Notes: generated by a model from the sequence alone, not told the origin. A stretch of DNA of 64,000 bases from Roseibium sp. (GCA_017643925.1 JAEPML010000001.1:248001-312000), one strand, 5' to 3'. Numbered from the stretch's first letter, positions 8,931 through 18,018 are shown. A program made the numbers and translations.

Positions 8931-10324
8931 CCCAAGATACTGATCAAGTCCGCGTCCTGATCGTCGATGACGACCCGTCCATGCGTGCCGCCTTGCGGCA
9001 ATGGATAAGGCTGGCGGGATTCGACACGTTGGAGGTTGCGACCGCCGACCAGGCCATGGGCAAACTGACACCGGATTTCGAAGGCTGCGTCGTCTCGGAC
9101 GTCATGCTGGAGGGCGAAGACGGCATGTCATTGCTGCGCCGGATCGGCAGTCTGGACGGCGATGTGCCGGTTGTCCTGATTACCGGTCACGGTGATGTTC
9201 CCATGGCAGTCGAGGCGATGCGTGCGGGTGCCTACGACTTTGTCGAAAAACCGTTCGATCCCGATCACATTGCCGAAGTCGTGCGCCGTGCCTGTGACAA
9301 GCGGGCGCTAGTTCTGGAAAACCGGGCACTGAAGACGCAATTGGCGGATGGGGCAAGCCTGGAAAGCCGCCTGATCGGCAACAGCCCGGCCATGCAGACC
9401 TTGCGCCAGCAGATCCTGCATTTCGCCAAGACCGATGCAGCGGTTCTGATCACCGGCGAAACCGGCACGGGCAAGGAAGTGATCGCCCAGGCCCTGCATG
9501 ATTTCAGTTTGCGCAAGGATGGCCCATTTGCCGCCATCAACGCAGCAGCCTTGCCTGAAACCATGGTCGAAGCCGAGTTGTTCGGGCATGAGGCCGGCGC
9601 CTTTACCGGTGCAGATCGTTTGCGCACCGGCAGGATCGAGGCCGCAAGCGGAGGCGTTCTTTTTCTGGATGAGATCGTGTCCATGCCGTTGGCACTCCAA
9701 CCGAAACTGCTGCGGGTCTTGCAGGAAAAGAAAGTCGACCGCATCGGCGGAACCAAACCGGTCGATGTCGACATCAGGCTTGTCAGCGCGGCCAACATGG
9801 ATCCGCGCGAAGCCGTGCGCTCCGGCAATCTGCGCGAAGACCTCCTTTTCCGCCTCAACGCGATAGAGCTCACGGTTCCCCCGTTGCGCGAACGCGGCCG
9901 AGATAGCCTGTTGCTGTTCGATACCTTCTTGAACCGCTTCGCCGCGCATTATGGACTGGAAGTCCCGGGAACGTCGGCGCAGGACGAGGCGTTTCTGCAA
10001 ACCTATGGATGGCCGGGCAACGTGCGGGAACTTCGCAACGCTGCCGAAAGGTTCGTGCTGAATGCAGGCGTGAGCCCGCAACCACTGGAGTCTCTCGTGA
10101 CCGGACAGCGAAGCGAGGTCATGACCGTCGCGGAAGGCGGATTGAAGGAGCTCATGGACGCCTATGAACGCAATCTCATCGAGAGCGCCCTGCGCCGTCA
10201 CGGCGGGCGGGTTGCGGACGTGATGCGGGAACTCAATTTGCCGCGCCGGACGTTGAACGAGAAGATGGCGCGGCACGGTCTCAGCCGTGATCTCGCAGGC
10301 CAGTCGGAAACCACTGACGCCTGA
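8927..10324 (+). CDS. dctD: Sigma-54-dependent response regulator DctD
   Basis: 465 residues. The receiver domain (1-120) has the acidic pocket DDD near residue 14, the phospho-acceptor Asp58 in VVSDVML and lysine in EKPF. The AAA+ domain (about 145-380) has Walker A GETGTGKE, the sigma-54 contact loop GAFTGA (224-229) and Walker B VLFLDEI. A Fis-type helix-turn-helix lies at the C-terminus (RVADVMRELNLPRRTLNEK). Phosphorylated DctD-type proteins bind tandem upstream sites and remodel sigma-54 RNA polymerase. Here a -24/-12 promoter and two direct repeats lie directly downstream, in front of dctP, so the TRAP operon is the obvious target. The start overlaps the dctB stop. Confidence 0.93.
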   Translation: MTQDTDQVRVLIVDDDPSMRAALRQWIRLAGFDTLEVATADQAMGKLTPDFEGCVVSDVMLEGEDGMSLLRRIGSLDGDVPVVLITGHGDVPMAVEAMRAGAYDFVEKPFDPDHIAEVVRRACDKRALVLENRALKTQLADGASLESRLIGNSPAMQTLRQQILHFAKTDAAVLITGETGTGKEVIAQALHDFSLRKDGPFAAINAAALPETMVEAELFGHEAGAFTGADRLRTGRIEAASGGVLFLDEIVSMPLALQPKLLRVLQEKKVDRIGGTKPVDVDIRLVSAANMDPREAVRSGNLREDLLFRLNAIELTVPPLRERGRDSLLLFDTFLNRFAAHYGLEVPGTSAQDEAFLQTYGWPGNVRELRNAAERFVLNAGVSPQPLESLVTGQRSEVMTVAEGGLKELMDAYERNLIESALRRHGGRVADVMRELNLPRRTLNEKMARHGLSRDLAGQSETTDA

Positions 10325-10335
10325 ACCGGTTCCTT

Positions 10336-10353
10336 TCGGCGGGATTCCGCCGA
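10336..10353 (+). terminator. GC-rich hairpin just after dctD
   Basis: TCGGCGG and CCGCCGA pair around a four-base loop, 11 bases after the dctD stop. There is no T-run, so termination is uncertain. It separates dctBD from the dctP control region. Confidence 0.4.
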
Positions 10354-10395
10354 CACATTGTTGGGATCGGCAAGATCTTGCCGAGTTGCGCTGCA

Positions 10396-10443
10396 GCAAA
10401 TCCCGTGTTGAGCAAAAAAAACCGCAAAATCCCGCGATTGAGC
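10396..10443 (+). promoter_or_regulatory. Tandem direct repeats, probable DctD binding sites (UAS)
   Basis: Two near-identical copies occur: GCAAATCCCGTGTTGAGC at 10396-10413 and GCAAAATCCCGCGATTGAGC at 10424-10443. They differ by single-base insertions and one substitution and start 28 bases apart, under three helical turns. They end about 17 bases before the -24 element of the sigma-54 promoter. DctD-type activators are known to use tandem upstream sites, so this is the likely UAS. The assignment to DctD is inference from position. Confidence 0.55.
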
Positions 10444-10459
10444 TGTTGTCAATCAAAGC

Positions 10460-10476
10460 TGGCACGGGTCATGCTT
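10460..10476 (+). promoter_or_regulatory. Sigma-54 (-24/-12) promoter of the dctPQM operon
   Basis: TGGCAC at 10460-10465 is the exact -24 element. TGCTT with GC at 10473-10474 is the -12 element, and GG to GC spacing is the required ten bases. It lies about 90 bases before the dctP start and immediately downstream of genes for a sigma-54 activator and its kinase. Confidence 0.8.
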
Positions 10477-10567
10477 AGGGTTCAACGACTTGGCACGGGC
10501 CCGTTTCGCGTTACGCGACCGGACTGAGCTGTCAAGGAATTGAGCTTAAATGATCTGGGAGGATTTC

Positions 10568-11584
10568 ATGCTCTTTTCGCTCAAGTCGGCGACCGCCCTT
10601 TCCGCGGTCACGCTTTCTCTTGTGTTTGCGACTGAAACCTTTGCTGCTGACGTGACCTGGAACGTGTCCCTTTGGGGCAAGCGCCGGGCCTTCACCGAAC
10701 ATGTCGAGAAGCTGGCTGAAGAAGTAGCCGCCAGAACCGACGGCAAGTTTGAAATCAAGCTGCATTACGGTGGTGCACTGTCCAAGTCTCGCGAGAACCT
10801 CGATGGTATCTCGTTCGGCGCTTTCGAGATGGCCCAGTTCTGTGCCTCCTACCATGCCGACAAGAACCCGACGCTGACGGTTCTCGAGCTGCCTTTCCTG
10901 GGCGTCAACGACCTGGAAACCGAAGTGAAGGTGTCCAAGGCCCTTTACGAGCATCCGGCTGTCCAGAAGGACCTTGGCCGCTGGAACGCCAAGCTTCTGA
11001 TGCCGTCTCCGATGCCGCAATACAACTTCGCAGGCAAGGGTGACGCTCCGACATCGGTCTCCGATTTCGACGGCATGCGCGTGCGTGCACTTGGTGGTCT
11101 CGGCAAGCTGATGGACGCTGCCGGTGCTGTGCCGACGTCTGTGACCGCTTCGGAAACCTACCAGGCGATCGACAGCGGCACCGTTCAGGCTGCCGGTTTT
11201 GCGCCTCACGCCCACCTGGCCTTCAAGGTCGTTGAAGTGGCCAACTGGTGGACCAAGAACCTCAACCCGGGCACTGTGCATTGCCCTGTCGTGGTCAACA
11301 CTGACGCCTATGCGGCGCTTCCGGACGACTTCAAGGCAGCTCTCGATGCATCCGTTGATCCGGCAATCGACCACTACCTGGCAACCTACGCCAAGGTTTA
11401 CGACAAGTGGTGGCCGGAGCTGGAAAGCCGTGGCATCACCCAGGTCGAGTTCTCGGCAGACGAGCTTTCTGCCTTTGCCGAAAAGGCCGGCCCGATCCAT
11501 GACGCCTGGATCGAAGAGCAAACAGCGAATGGCTTGCCGGCTCAGGAACTGCTCGACATGGTCAAGAAGACCATCGCCGAATAA
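10568..11584 (+). CDS. dctP: TRAP transporter solute-binding protein DctP
   Basis: 338 residues, a typical length for DctP-family (TRAP type) periplasmic binding proteins. It begins with a signal peptide, MLFSLKSATALSAVTLSLVF, cleaved after ETFAA. The ATG at 10568 is chosen because GGAGG lies just upstream; the in-frame ATG at 10550 would put charged residues before the signal. Conserved family segments include the R-A-L-G-G-L region (MRVRALGGLGKLMDAAGAVP, an arginine that contacts the ligand carboxylate) and AYQAI-like ETYQAIDSGTVQAAGF. It should capture an organic acid in the periplasm and pass it to DctQM. Transcription is probably DctD/sigma-54 dependent. Confidence 0.92.
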   Translation: MLFSLKSATALSAVTLSLVFATETFAADVTWNVSLWGKRRAFTEHVEKLAEEVAARTDGKFEIKLHYGGALSKSRENLDGISFGAFEMAQFCASYHADKNPTLTVLELPFLGVNDLETEVKVSKALYEHPAVQKDLGRWNAKLLMPSPMPQYNFAGKGDAPTSVSDFDGMRVRALGGLGKLMDAAGAVPTSVTASETYQAIDSGTVQAAGFAPHAHLAFKVVEVANWWTKNLNPGTVHCPVVVNTDAYAALPDDFKAALDASVDPAIDHYLATYAKVYDKWWPELESRGITQVEFSADELSAFAEKAGPIHDAWIEEQTANGLPAQELLDMVKKTIAE

Positions 11585-11610
11585 GCCCCTGAAACTGGCT
11601 TGACCTTACT

Positions 11611-11652
11611 GCTTTCTGGCGCCCACAGGCGGACTGCCGGGTGCCAGAAAGC
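11611..11652 (+). promoter_or_regulatory. Intercistronic stem-loop between dctP and dctQ
   Basis: GCTTTCTGGC (11611-11620) pairs perfectly with GCCAGAAAGC (11643-11652), and the inner bases GCCC/GGGT extend it. There is no T-run after it. In binding-protein transporter operons such hairpins usually protect the upstream mRNA or partly terminate, giving excess binding protein over the membrane subunits. Confidence 0.65.
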
Positions 11653-11672
11653 CCTGCTCGGGGCTCTCAAGT

Positions 11673-12317
11673 ATGATGACGACTGATCCCGGTGGGCGTT
11701 CCGCTTCGGAACGACCGACCACCTATATCCGCTTTGATGGCTGGCTCGGCCACGTCGAAAACGCCTTCAACCTCTTCGCGGCCTTCTCAATTCTGGCGCT
11801 GATGCTACTGGCAGTAGCCCAGGTTCTCGGTCGCTTTTTCTTCAACACGCCGATCCCGGGGTTCATCGATATCACGGAACAGGCCATGGCAATTTTCGCC
11901 TTCGCAGGCGTCGCCTATTGCCAGCGTGTCGGAGGTCATATCCGGATGGAGATCGTGCTCGGCAAGCTGACCGGCAGATCTCTCTACATTTGCGAGATGA
12001 TCGGTGTGATCATCATCGCCTTCACGGTGGCTCTGCTGGTCTGGGGATCCTGGTACCACTTTGACAGGTCCTGGTCGATGGGCGACAGCACCATCGATAT
12101 CCGGCTGCCGACCTGGCCGTCCAAACTGATTATTCCCGTGGCACTGAGCCTCCTGTTGCTGCGTCTCCTGATGCAGGTCTACGGCTATGCACGCCTGGTC
12201 GCAGATCCTTCACGTCGACCCGTGGCCGTTCCGGTCATCGAGGATGTCGAGGAACATGCCAAGCACGAAATCGAAGAAGCCTTTGGCGAAGAGACGGTTG
12301 AAGGAGACGCCAAATGA
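11673..12317 (+). CDS. dctQ: TRAP transporter small permease DctQ
   Basis: 214 residues with four membrane segments, the DctQ pattern. Segments include LFAAFSILALMLLAVAQVLG, the pair around ITEQAMAIFAFAGVAYCQRV, MIGVIIIAFTVALLVWGSW and LIIPVALSLLLLRLLMQVYG. The C-terminal tail is unusually acidic (EDVEEHAKHEIEEAFGEE). DctQ bridges the large permease and the binding protein in the inner membrane. It overlaps dctM by four bases (ATGA), which suggests coupled translation. Confidence 0.9.
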   Translation: MMTTDPGGRSASERPTTYIRFDGWLGHVENAFNLFAAFSILALMLLAVAQVLGRFFFNTPIPGFIDITEQAMAIFAFAGVAYCQRVGGHIRMEIVLGKLTGRSLYICEMIGVIIIAFTVALLVWGSWYHFDRSWSMGDSTIDIRLPTWPSKLIIPVALSLLLLRLLMQVYGYARLVADPSRRPVAVPVIEDVEEHAKHEIEEAFGEETVEGDAK

Positions 12318-13684
12318 CGCCGTTTGAAGTTGGTCTCATGATGACCGGCGTCTTGCTGGTACTGGTCATCTTCGGTGTTCGCGTGGCCTTTGCAGCCGCC
12401 TTCACCGGTCTCGTCGGCCTGATCATCCACTTCTCGATGAAGATGGGTTTTGAACGCGGTTTCTTCGTTGCCCTGAAAATGGCGGGCACCATTCCGCATT
12501 CCAAGTCGGTGACTTACGCATTGTCGGTTCTGCCGACATTCATCCTGATCGGATTTCTGGCCTTCTACGCCGGTTTCACCAAGCAGCTGTTCGAAGCGGC
12601 GAAGCGCTGGCTCGGCTGGCTGCCGGGTGGCATGGCGGTCGGAACCGTCTTCTCCACGGCCGGGTTCGCGGCTGTGTCCGGCGCCTCCGTTGCAACGGCC
12701 GCTGTGTTTGCGCGCGTCGCCATTCCCGAGATGCTGGCGGCCGGCTATTCAAAGCGCCTGTCATCCGCCGTCGTTGCGGCCGGCGGCACACTTGCCTCGC
12801 TGATCCCGCCGTCTGCCATTCTGGTGATCTACGCCATCCTGGTGGAACAGTCGGTCGGCAAATTGCTTATCGCGGGTTTCCTTCCGGGGGTCTTCTCAGC
12901 GCTGATCTATGTCGGCATCATCGTCGCGGTGTCCGCATGGCGCGGGGATGCACCGCCCGTCAAGGGATACACCTGGATGGAGCGGATCGAGAGCGTACCG
13001 GGCACACTGCCGATCATCGCCGTTGTCGGGATCATTTTCTGCTCCTTCTTCTTTGGCCTGGCAACGCCAACCGAGGCAGGGTCACTTGGAGCATTCGTGG
13101 TTCTGATCGTCGCCTTTGCCAAGGGTATGAAGGCCAAGCAGCTCGGCCAGGCACTGCATGAGACGGCGAAGCTGACCGTGATGATCTTCACGCTGATCTG
13201 GGGCGTTCTGGTCTATGTGCGCTTCCTGGGTTTTGCCGGACTTCCCGATGCCTTCAAGGACTTCATTGTCGGTCTGGAATTCTCACCCTGGATCGTGATG
13301 ATCTGCATCCTGCTGGCCTATGCGGTGCTCGGCATGTTCATGGACGCAATCGGCATGCTCATCCTGACGCTGCCGGTGGTGTATCCGGCCGTGATTGCAT
13401 TGAATGGCGGCGAAAGCGTTTCGGCGGCCGACAGTGCCTTCGGCATGTCGGGCGAGGCCTGTGCCATCTGGTTCGGAATCCTGGTGGTCAAGATGGCGGA
13501 GCTCTGTTTGATAACCCCACCCATAGGACTGAACTGTTTCGTGGTGTCGGGTGTGCGCCCGGACATTCCGGTACAGGAAGTCTTCCGGGGCTGCATTCCG
13601 TTCTTCATTGCGGACGTGCTGACCATCGCAGGGCTCCTGGCGTTCCCCTCCATCATCACGCTTCTGCCGTCGTTGATGGGGTAG
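12314..13684 (+). CDS. dctM: TRAP transporter large permease DctM
   Basis: 456 residues with about 12 hydrophobic segments, matching the DctM/ion-transporter superfamily subunit that carries out Na+-driven uptake. Family hallmarks include GFAAVSGASVATAAVFARVAIPEM, GTLASLIPPSAILVIYAILVEQSVGKLLIAG and the C-terminal ITPPIGLNCFVVSGV. It is the last gene of dctPQM and is followed by a strong intrinsic terminator. Substrate is likely a C4-dicarboxylate or another organic acid, inferred from the DctBD genes next door. Confidence 0.93.
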   Translation: MTPFEVGLMMTGVLLVLVIFGVRVAFAAAFTGLVGLIIHFSMKMGFERGFFVALKMAGTIPHSKSVTYALSVLPTFILIGFLAFYAGFTKQLFEAAKRWLGWLPGGMAVGTVFSTAGFAAVSGASVATAAVFARVAIPEMLAAGYSKRLSSAVVAAGGTLASLIPPSAILVIYAILVEQSVGKLLIAGFLPGVFSALIYVGIIVAVSAWRGDAPPVKGYTWMERIESVPGTLPIIAVVGIIFCSFFFGLATPTEAGSLGAFVVLIVAFAKGMKAKQLGQALHETAKLTVMIFTLIWGVLVYVRFLGFAGLPDAFKDFIVGLEFSPWIVMICILLAYAVLGMFMDAIGMLILTLPVVYPAVIALNGGESVSAADSAFGMSGEACAIWFGILVVKMAELCLITPPIGLNCFVVSGVRPDIPVQEVFRGCIPFFIADVLTIAGLLAFPSIITLLPSLMG

Positions 13685-13707
13685 GAGAACCTCGGGACTT
13701 CAAACAG

Positions 13708-13740
13708 AAACGCCGCCGGAGACACTTCGGCGGCGTTTTT
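13708..13740 (+). terminator. Rho-independent terminator of dctPQM
   Basis: CGCCGCCG at 13711-13718 pairs with CGGCGGCG at 13728-13735 and is followed by five T residues. It lies 25 bases after the dctM stop. The A-rich left flank means it could also serve the converging gene at 13790-14398. Confidence 0.85.
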
Positions 13741-13789
13741 CGTTTTGTGCGGACGGTCAGGATCAGTTGATGCAGCGACGGCCGTTTGC

Positions 13790-14398
13790 CTAGTCGAGCT
13801 TGATGCGCTTGAGAGCGTTGAAACCCAGATTGGCAGCACCGGTATATTTGCGTCGTAATCCCGGATAACCCCGCGAACGCCAGTAGGTGAAGCCGCCGAG
13901 CCCCCCGCCAACGACATAGGCAAGGGCTCTCCAATCGACTGGTTCGTTGCTGGTGACAGACGGCAGGAACATGGCCGACCCGAGAATTGCGCCAATCATA
14001 ATGTCCGAATAACCCCTGGGAACTTGCACAAGGCGCATCACGTCTGCGAGCACGCGGGCCGCCAGGAGCAGAAACGGAATGAAGCTGTAAAGGGCAATTC
14101 CACTGGCAATGTTCATGAATATCCTGCTCGTAAAAAAGCCGGTCGATTGGGTCCCGCTGTACAAGCCCAGGATGATGATGCTGAAAGTCAGGCCTGAGGC
14201 ACAGGCGATGACAAACGAGAGAAACTTGCCACCTTCCTTCTCAACGGCAATATCGCCTGATGCAAGACCAACCGATTGTTGCGCCGGTGCATCTTGCCTG
14301 TTGGATGAAAAGGAAGCCTGCGGGAATGCCTTGCGAGGGGGAATGCCCGGACCGGACAGCGATGCTCCGGCGCCTCTACGCCCGAATGACTTTGTCAA
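13790..14398 (-). CDS. Hypothetical inner-membrane protein
   Basis: 202 residues. A polar, Ser/Gly/Pro-rich N-terminal stretch of about 55 residues is followed by about three to four hydrophobic segments (FLSFVIACASGLTFSIIILGLY; IFMNIASGIALYSFIPFLLL; YSDIMIGAILGSAMFLPS; ALAYVVGGGLGGFTYW). The C-terminus is basic (GLRRKYTG, ALKRIKLD). I do not recognise the family. It is convergent with dctM and lies just upstream of xseA on the same strand, with about 100 bases between. Codon use and lack of competing frames support it being a real gene. Confidence 0.6.
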   Translation of the reverse strand: MTKSFGRRGAGASLSGPGIPPRKAFPQASFSSNRQDAPAQQSVGLASGDIAVEKEGGKFLSFVIACASGLTFSIIILGLYSGTQSTGFFTSRIFMNIASGIALYSFIPFLLLAARVLADVMRLVQVPRGYSDIMIGAILGSAMFLPSVTSNEPVDWRALAYVVGGGLGGFTYWRSRGYPGLRRKYTGAANLGFNALKRIKLD

Positions 14399-14503
14399 TT
14401 TCGCCTCCTGAAACGTCTAAACCGAATGGCGTGACACTAGGCGATGCAACTTAAGATGGTGTTTCGGGAACTGGATAAATTTTTACGAACTCGGCGTCGG
14501 ACG

Positions 14504-16072
14504 TCAGAAAAGGTTGCCCTGATCTTCCGGCGTGGTCTTGCCGGGGGAGCTTTTCCGCGACCTGGTCTTCTTCGCTTTGGGGACAGCCCCCTCGCTCATG
14601 GCGACTGCATCGATCGTTCCGTCGCTGAGCTCGATTGCCAGGGAGGCTCCGGACGCGATTGATGCGGCCGAGCGAACCGGCTGCCCGCTGTCATCCCGGA
14701 CAACCGCGTATCCACGGGCCAGCACATCCTTGTAGGAAAGGGATTTCAAAAGTTTCTGGAGGCCGTCGAGCTGCGCCTTGTCCTGGCTGAGCTTTGCCAG
14801 ATAAGCCCGGTCGAGACGGTCCGAAAGACCGGTCAGTCGTTCCGTGCCGAGCGTCGCCTGTTGTGCCAGGCGCGCCGGTGTCAGGCGAGCTTCAAGGGCC
14901 GCAAAAGCCTGCCGCTTCTGGGAAATCGCCACGGACAGGGCACGCTGTTGCCGCTCACCCGTCTGCGACAGATCCTGTCGTGCCTTGCTCGTCAGGCGGG
15001 TCAGGACAATCGGGGACAGGCGTCCCGACGCGTTCTGGAACGATGTGCGATGATGCCGCGTGTTGACGATCAGGCCACGTTCGAGGCTGCTCGCCGCCGT
15101 GTCATAACGCTGGCGCGGCAGGGCAAGAAGATCTCTTGGAGCTGGCAGGGCAGCGCTTGCCGCGCGCAGTTCCGTACGCCGTGTCGTCACATATCGGACG
15201 AGCCCCGAGTTGAGACGTCGCGCCCGGTCGTCGACCATCGACATCAGCTCGGCCTTGACCGGCACCGCGATTTCAGCAGCGCCTGTCGGCGTGGGCGCAC
15301 GCAGGTCGGCAGCAAGGTCGATCAGCGTCCAGTCGGTTTCATGCCCGACCGCCGAAATCAGGGGGATCTCGCTGGCCGCGGCGGCCCGGACCACGGCTTC
15401 CTCGTTGAAGCCCCAAAGGTCCTCGATGCTGCCACCGCCGCGCGCAACGATCAGAAGATCAGGGCGGGGAATGGGGCCGCCGGGCGCCAGGGCGTTGAAC
15501 CCCCTGATGCCATTGGCGACCTCGGCGCCCGAGGTTTCACCCTGGACACGCACGGGCCAGACAAGGACATGCAGCGGAAAGCGATCGGTGATGCGGTGGA
15601 GAATGTCGCGAATGACGGCCCCGGTCGGTGATGTCACGACGCCGATGACCTTGGGCAGGGGAGGCAGCGATCGCTTGCGTTCCTCGGCGAACAGCCCCTC
15701 AGCGGCGAGTTTCTTCTTGCGTTCCTCCAGCAGCGCCATCAGCGCACCCGCTCCGGCAGGTTCAAGCGCATCGATGACCATCTGGTATTTCGACTGGCCG
15801 GGGAAGGTGGTGATCTTGCCTGTCGCAATCACCTCCAGGCCCTGTTCGGGCTGGATCTTGAGTTTCGAGGCAACACCACGCCAGATCACGCCCGACAGCA
15901 CTGCCCGGTCGTCCTTCAGGTCCAGGTAGATGTGCCCGGACCCTGGCCGTGAGATCCGTCCCAGCTCACCACGCACCCGCACATATCCGAACGTGTCCTC
16001 CATCGTGCGTTTGATGGAAAACGAGATCTCGGAAACGGAAAACTCGGTGACGTTTGAACCCTGATCGGACAC
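14504..16072 (-). CDS. xseA: Exodeoxyribonuclease VII large subunit
   Basis: 522 residues, at the longer end for XseA. The N-terminal OB-fold (EFSVSEISFSIKRTMEDTFGYVRVRGELG, residues 8-110) is followed by the catalytic core, which has GVVTSPTGAVIRDILHR, RGGGSIEDLWGFNEE and SAVGHETDWTLIDLAADLRAPTPTGAAE. A long helical, Arg/Gln-rich region leads to the C-terminal GYAVVRD signature near residue 450. With XseB it degrades single-stranded DNA to oligonucleotides. No xseB is next to it. The C-terminus ends in a basic KAKKTRSRKSSPGK tail. Confidence 0.95.
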   Translation of the reverse strand: MSDQGSNVTEFSVSEISFSIKRTMEDTFGYVRVRGELGRISRPGSGHIYLDLKDDRAVLSGVIWRGVASKLKIQPEQGLEVIATGKITTFPGQSKYQMVIDALEPAGAGALMALLEERKKKLAAEGLFAEERKRSLPPLPKVIGVVTSPTGAVIRDILHRITDRFPLHVLVWPVRVQGETSGAEVANGIRGFNALAPGGPIPRPDLLIVARGGGSIEDLWGFNEEAVVRAAAASEIPLISAVGHETDWTLIDLAADLRAPTPTGAAEIAVPVKAELMSMVDDRARRLNSGLVRYVTTRRTELRAASAALPAPRDLLALPRQRYDTAASSLERGLIVNTRHHRTSFQNASGRLSPIVLTRLTSKARQDLSQTGERQQRALSVAISQKRQAFAALEARLTPARLAQQATLGTERLTGLSDRLDRAYLAKLSQDKAQLDGLQKLLKSLSYKDVLARGYAVVRDDSGQPVRSAASIASGASLAIELSDGTIDAVAMSEGAVPKAKKTRSRKSSPGKTTPEDQGNLF

Positions 16073-16121
16073 GAATGATTCCCTTCAGCTGCTGAGAAGT
16101 TGGAGTCAATCGTCAGGAGGG

Positions 16122-17825
16122 TCAAGAGTTGGGGGTGGCAGCGGACCCCGCTTGCACGAAACCCTGTGCGTAACTGCGAACGTCTTCCATTGTTGAAAGA
16201 ACGATCTTGTCTCCAAAGGTGCTTATCAGCTGGACCCGGCTGCGGGATTCCGGATCGTCCAGCATATGGGCAAACAGAAGTTCGATGTTCCTGTCTGCCA
16301 GTTCTCTTTGCAGAACGCTGAGCGTCTGCAAGGCCGTGAAATCAATGTCGTCGACGCAGGAAAAATCGATGCAGAAATATTTGAGTTCCCGATTGCCCGG
16401 CACCGTCAGGAACCTGACCTCTTCGGCCATCCGGTCGGCGTTCGCATAATACATGCTGTGCGTGAACCGGTAGACCATCAAACCCGGCTCGGCGAGCGCT
16501 CGTGTGCCCAGGGGTTGTGCTTGCCAGGTCAGCGAGGGTTCGCTCGTCAACAGCACATTGACCGGATGATAGCCGTGGCGGGTGTGAACGATCAGGGACA
16601 GCACGATGGCCAGGACGATGCCCGGCCCTACACCGGCGAGCACAACGACCAGGATGGTGGCCAGCGACACCCAGAACTCCGTTCGCCCTGTCCGATAGAT
16701 CTTCTTCAACCCCTTCAGATCGACAAGGTCGACCCCGATCAGGAAGACCAGCGCCGAAAGCGCAGCTTCAGGCAGGTTGGCAAGGAGTTCGGTGAAGAAC
16801 AGGAGAACCAGAAGCACGATTGCCGATGTGACAAGCATGGACAATTGTGTGCGTCCACCGGCGCTTTCCACCATCTGGCTCTTCGTGGGGCTGCCGTTCA
16901 CGACGAAAGTGCCCGTCAGGCCTGCACCGAGATTGGCAAATCCGAGCGCGCGCAGGTCGGTGCTTTCGCTCAACTGCTCCCCGTACTTGGCGGCATAGGC
17001 GCGTGCGGTGGCGGCGCTTTGCGCCAGGATCACCATCAGCATGGCCAGCGCGGTTGGGCCAAGCTGCCAGATGAGGTCGACGGACCAGGTGACAGATGGA
17101 AGTGCAAGGTCCGGCAGGCCATGGGGTACGCTGCCGACAACTGCCAGGTGCGACTTCAGGCCAAGATACCAGCTGACAAGGGTTGCCAAGGAAAGAGCCA
17201 CGATCGGCCCCGGGATGGATTTGGAAACAAGTTTCAGTCCCAGAATGATCGCAAGGACGCCAACGGATACTCCCACAGCCGTCAGGTCGGTATTGGCGAG
17301 CGCAGGAACAATTCCGACCAGCTTTTCCAGGCCCTTTTCGTCACCCAGGGAGACGCCGGCCATCCCGGGGAGGGAATGGAGAGCAACCTGGATGCCAACG
17401 CCGGTCAGGAAGCCGGTGAGGACGGTCCGTGACAGGAAGTCGGCCATGAAACCGATTTTCGCCACGCTCGCAACCAGAAGAAGGACGCCGACCAGAAGTG
17501 CCAGGACACCTGCGAGTGCCACGTAATTTGCCGACCCGGCTGCAGCCATGCCAGCAAGACTGGTTGCCAGAATGGCCGCCGTAGCCGAATCCGCACCCAC
17601 AACAAGGTGGCGGGACGAACAGAACAGCGCGAAGAGGGCCATCGGTACGAGAAGCGTGTAGAGCCCCGTGATCACGGGTGTGCCGGCAATTTTCGTATAG
17701 CCCATGACTTCCGGGATCGCGATTGCGGCAAGGGTCAGGCCGGCGAGTATCTCCGGTACGATCCGGCTTCTCTTCAGCGGCAATATCCCGCCAAGACACC
17801 AGGTGCTGAAATGAGGCTTGATCAA
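16122..17825 (-). CDS. SulP-family anion transporter with C-terminal STAS domain
   Basis: 567 residues. About 10-12 hydrophobic segments include the SulP signature near the N-terminus (PEILAGLTLAAIAIPEVMGYTKIAG) and GSPTKSQMVESAGGRTQLS. A cytoplasmic STAS domain follows from about residue 440 (YFCIDFSCVDDIDFTALQTLSVLQREL). The family moves sulfate, bicarbonate or dicarboxylates with protons or sodium; the ion cannot be assigned here. It sits alone on the minus strand, divergent from rsmE. Confidence 0.9.
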   Translation of the reverse strand: MIKPHFSTWCLGGILPLKRSRIVPEILAGLTLAAIAIPEVMGYTKIAGTPVITGLYTLLVPMALFALFCSSRHLVVGADSATAAILATSLAGMAAAGSANYVALAGVLALLVGVLLLVASVAKIGFMADFLSRTVLTGFLTGVGIQVALHSLPGMAGVSLGDEKGLEKLVGIVPALANTDLTAVGVSVGVLAIILGLKLVSKSIPGPIVALSLATLVSWYLGLKSHLAVVGSVPHGLPDLALPSVTWSVDLIWQLGPTALAMLMVILAQSAATARAYAAKYGEQLSESTDLRALGFANLGAGLTGTFVVNGSPTKSQMVESAGGRTQLSMLVTSAIVLLVLLFFTELLANLPEAALSALVFLIGVDLVDLKGLKKIYRTGRTEFWVSLATILVVVLAGVGPGIVLAIVLSLIVHTRHGYHPVNVLLTSEPSLTWQAQPLGTRALAEPGLMVYRFTHSMYYANADRMAEEVRFLTVPGNRELKYFCIDFSCVDDIDFTALQTLSVLQRELADRNIELLFAHMLDDPESRSRVQLISTFGDKIVLSTMEDVRSYAQGFVQAGSAATPNS

Positions 17826-17916
17826 AATTCTTTCCTGCTCATGTGCCGGACTTTCAAGTCACGGCGCGAGTGGGCAAGCGGATCGGGTCATCGTGGGCAA
17901 GAGGGGTAAAAAAGAC

Positions 17917-17935
17917 AACAGGGAGGATCCCTGTT
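17917..17935. promoter_or_regulatory. Palindrome in the SulP/rsmE divergent region
   Basis: AACAGGGA and TCCCTGTT are perfect inverted repeats separated by three bases, placed between the divergent SulP and rsmE genes. It could be an operator or an RNA hairpin; no regulator is identified. Confidence 0.35.
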
Positions 17936-18018
17936 CACGATCCCGATTTATGTGAACACTTTTCCCTACGCAGATATCCGCCTTGAAACCCACACAATCG
18001 AACGCCTACGTTCAGGAC

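Noticed and set aside
10491..10507. A second TGGCAC as an alternative sigma-54 promoter
   Set aside because: No GC dinucleotide lies at the required ten-base spacing; only the copy at 10460 fits.
10532..11521. 329-codon open frame antisense to dctP
   Set aside because: It mirrors a well-defined DctP with signal peptide and has no own ribosome site or motif.
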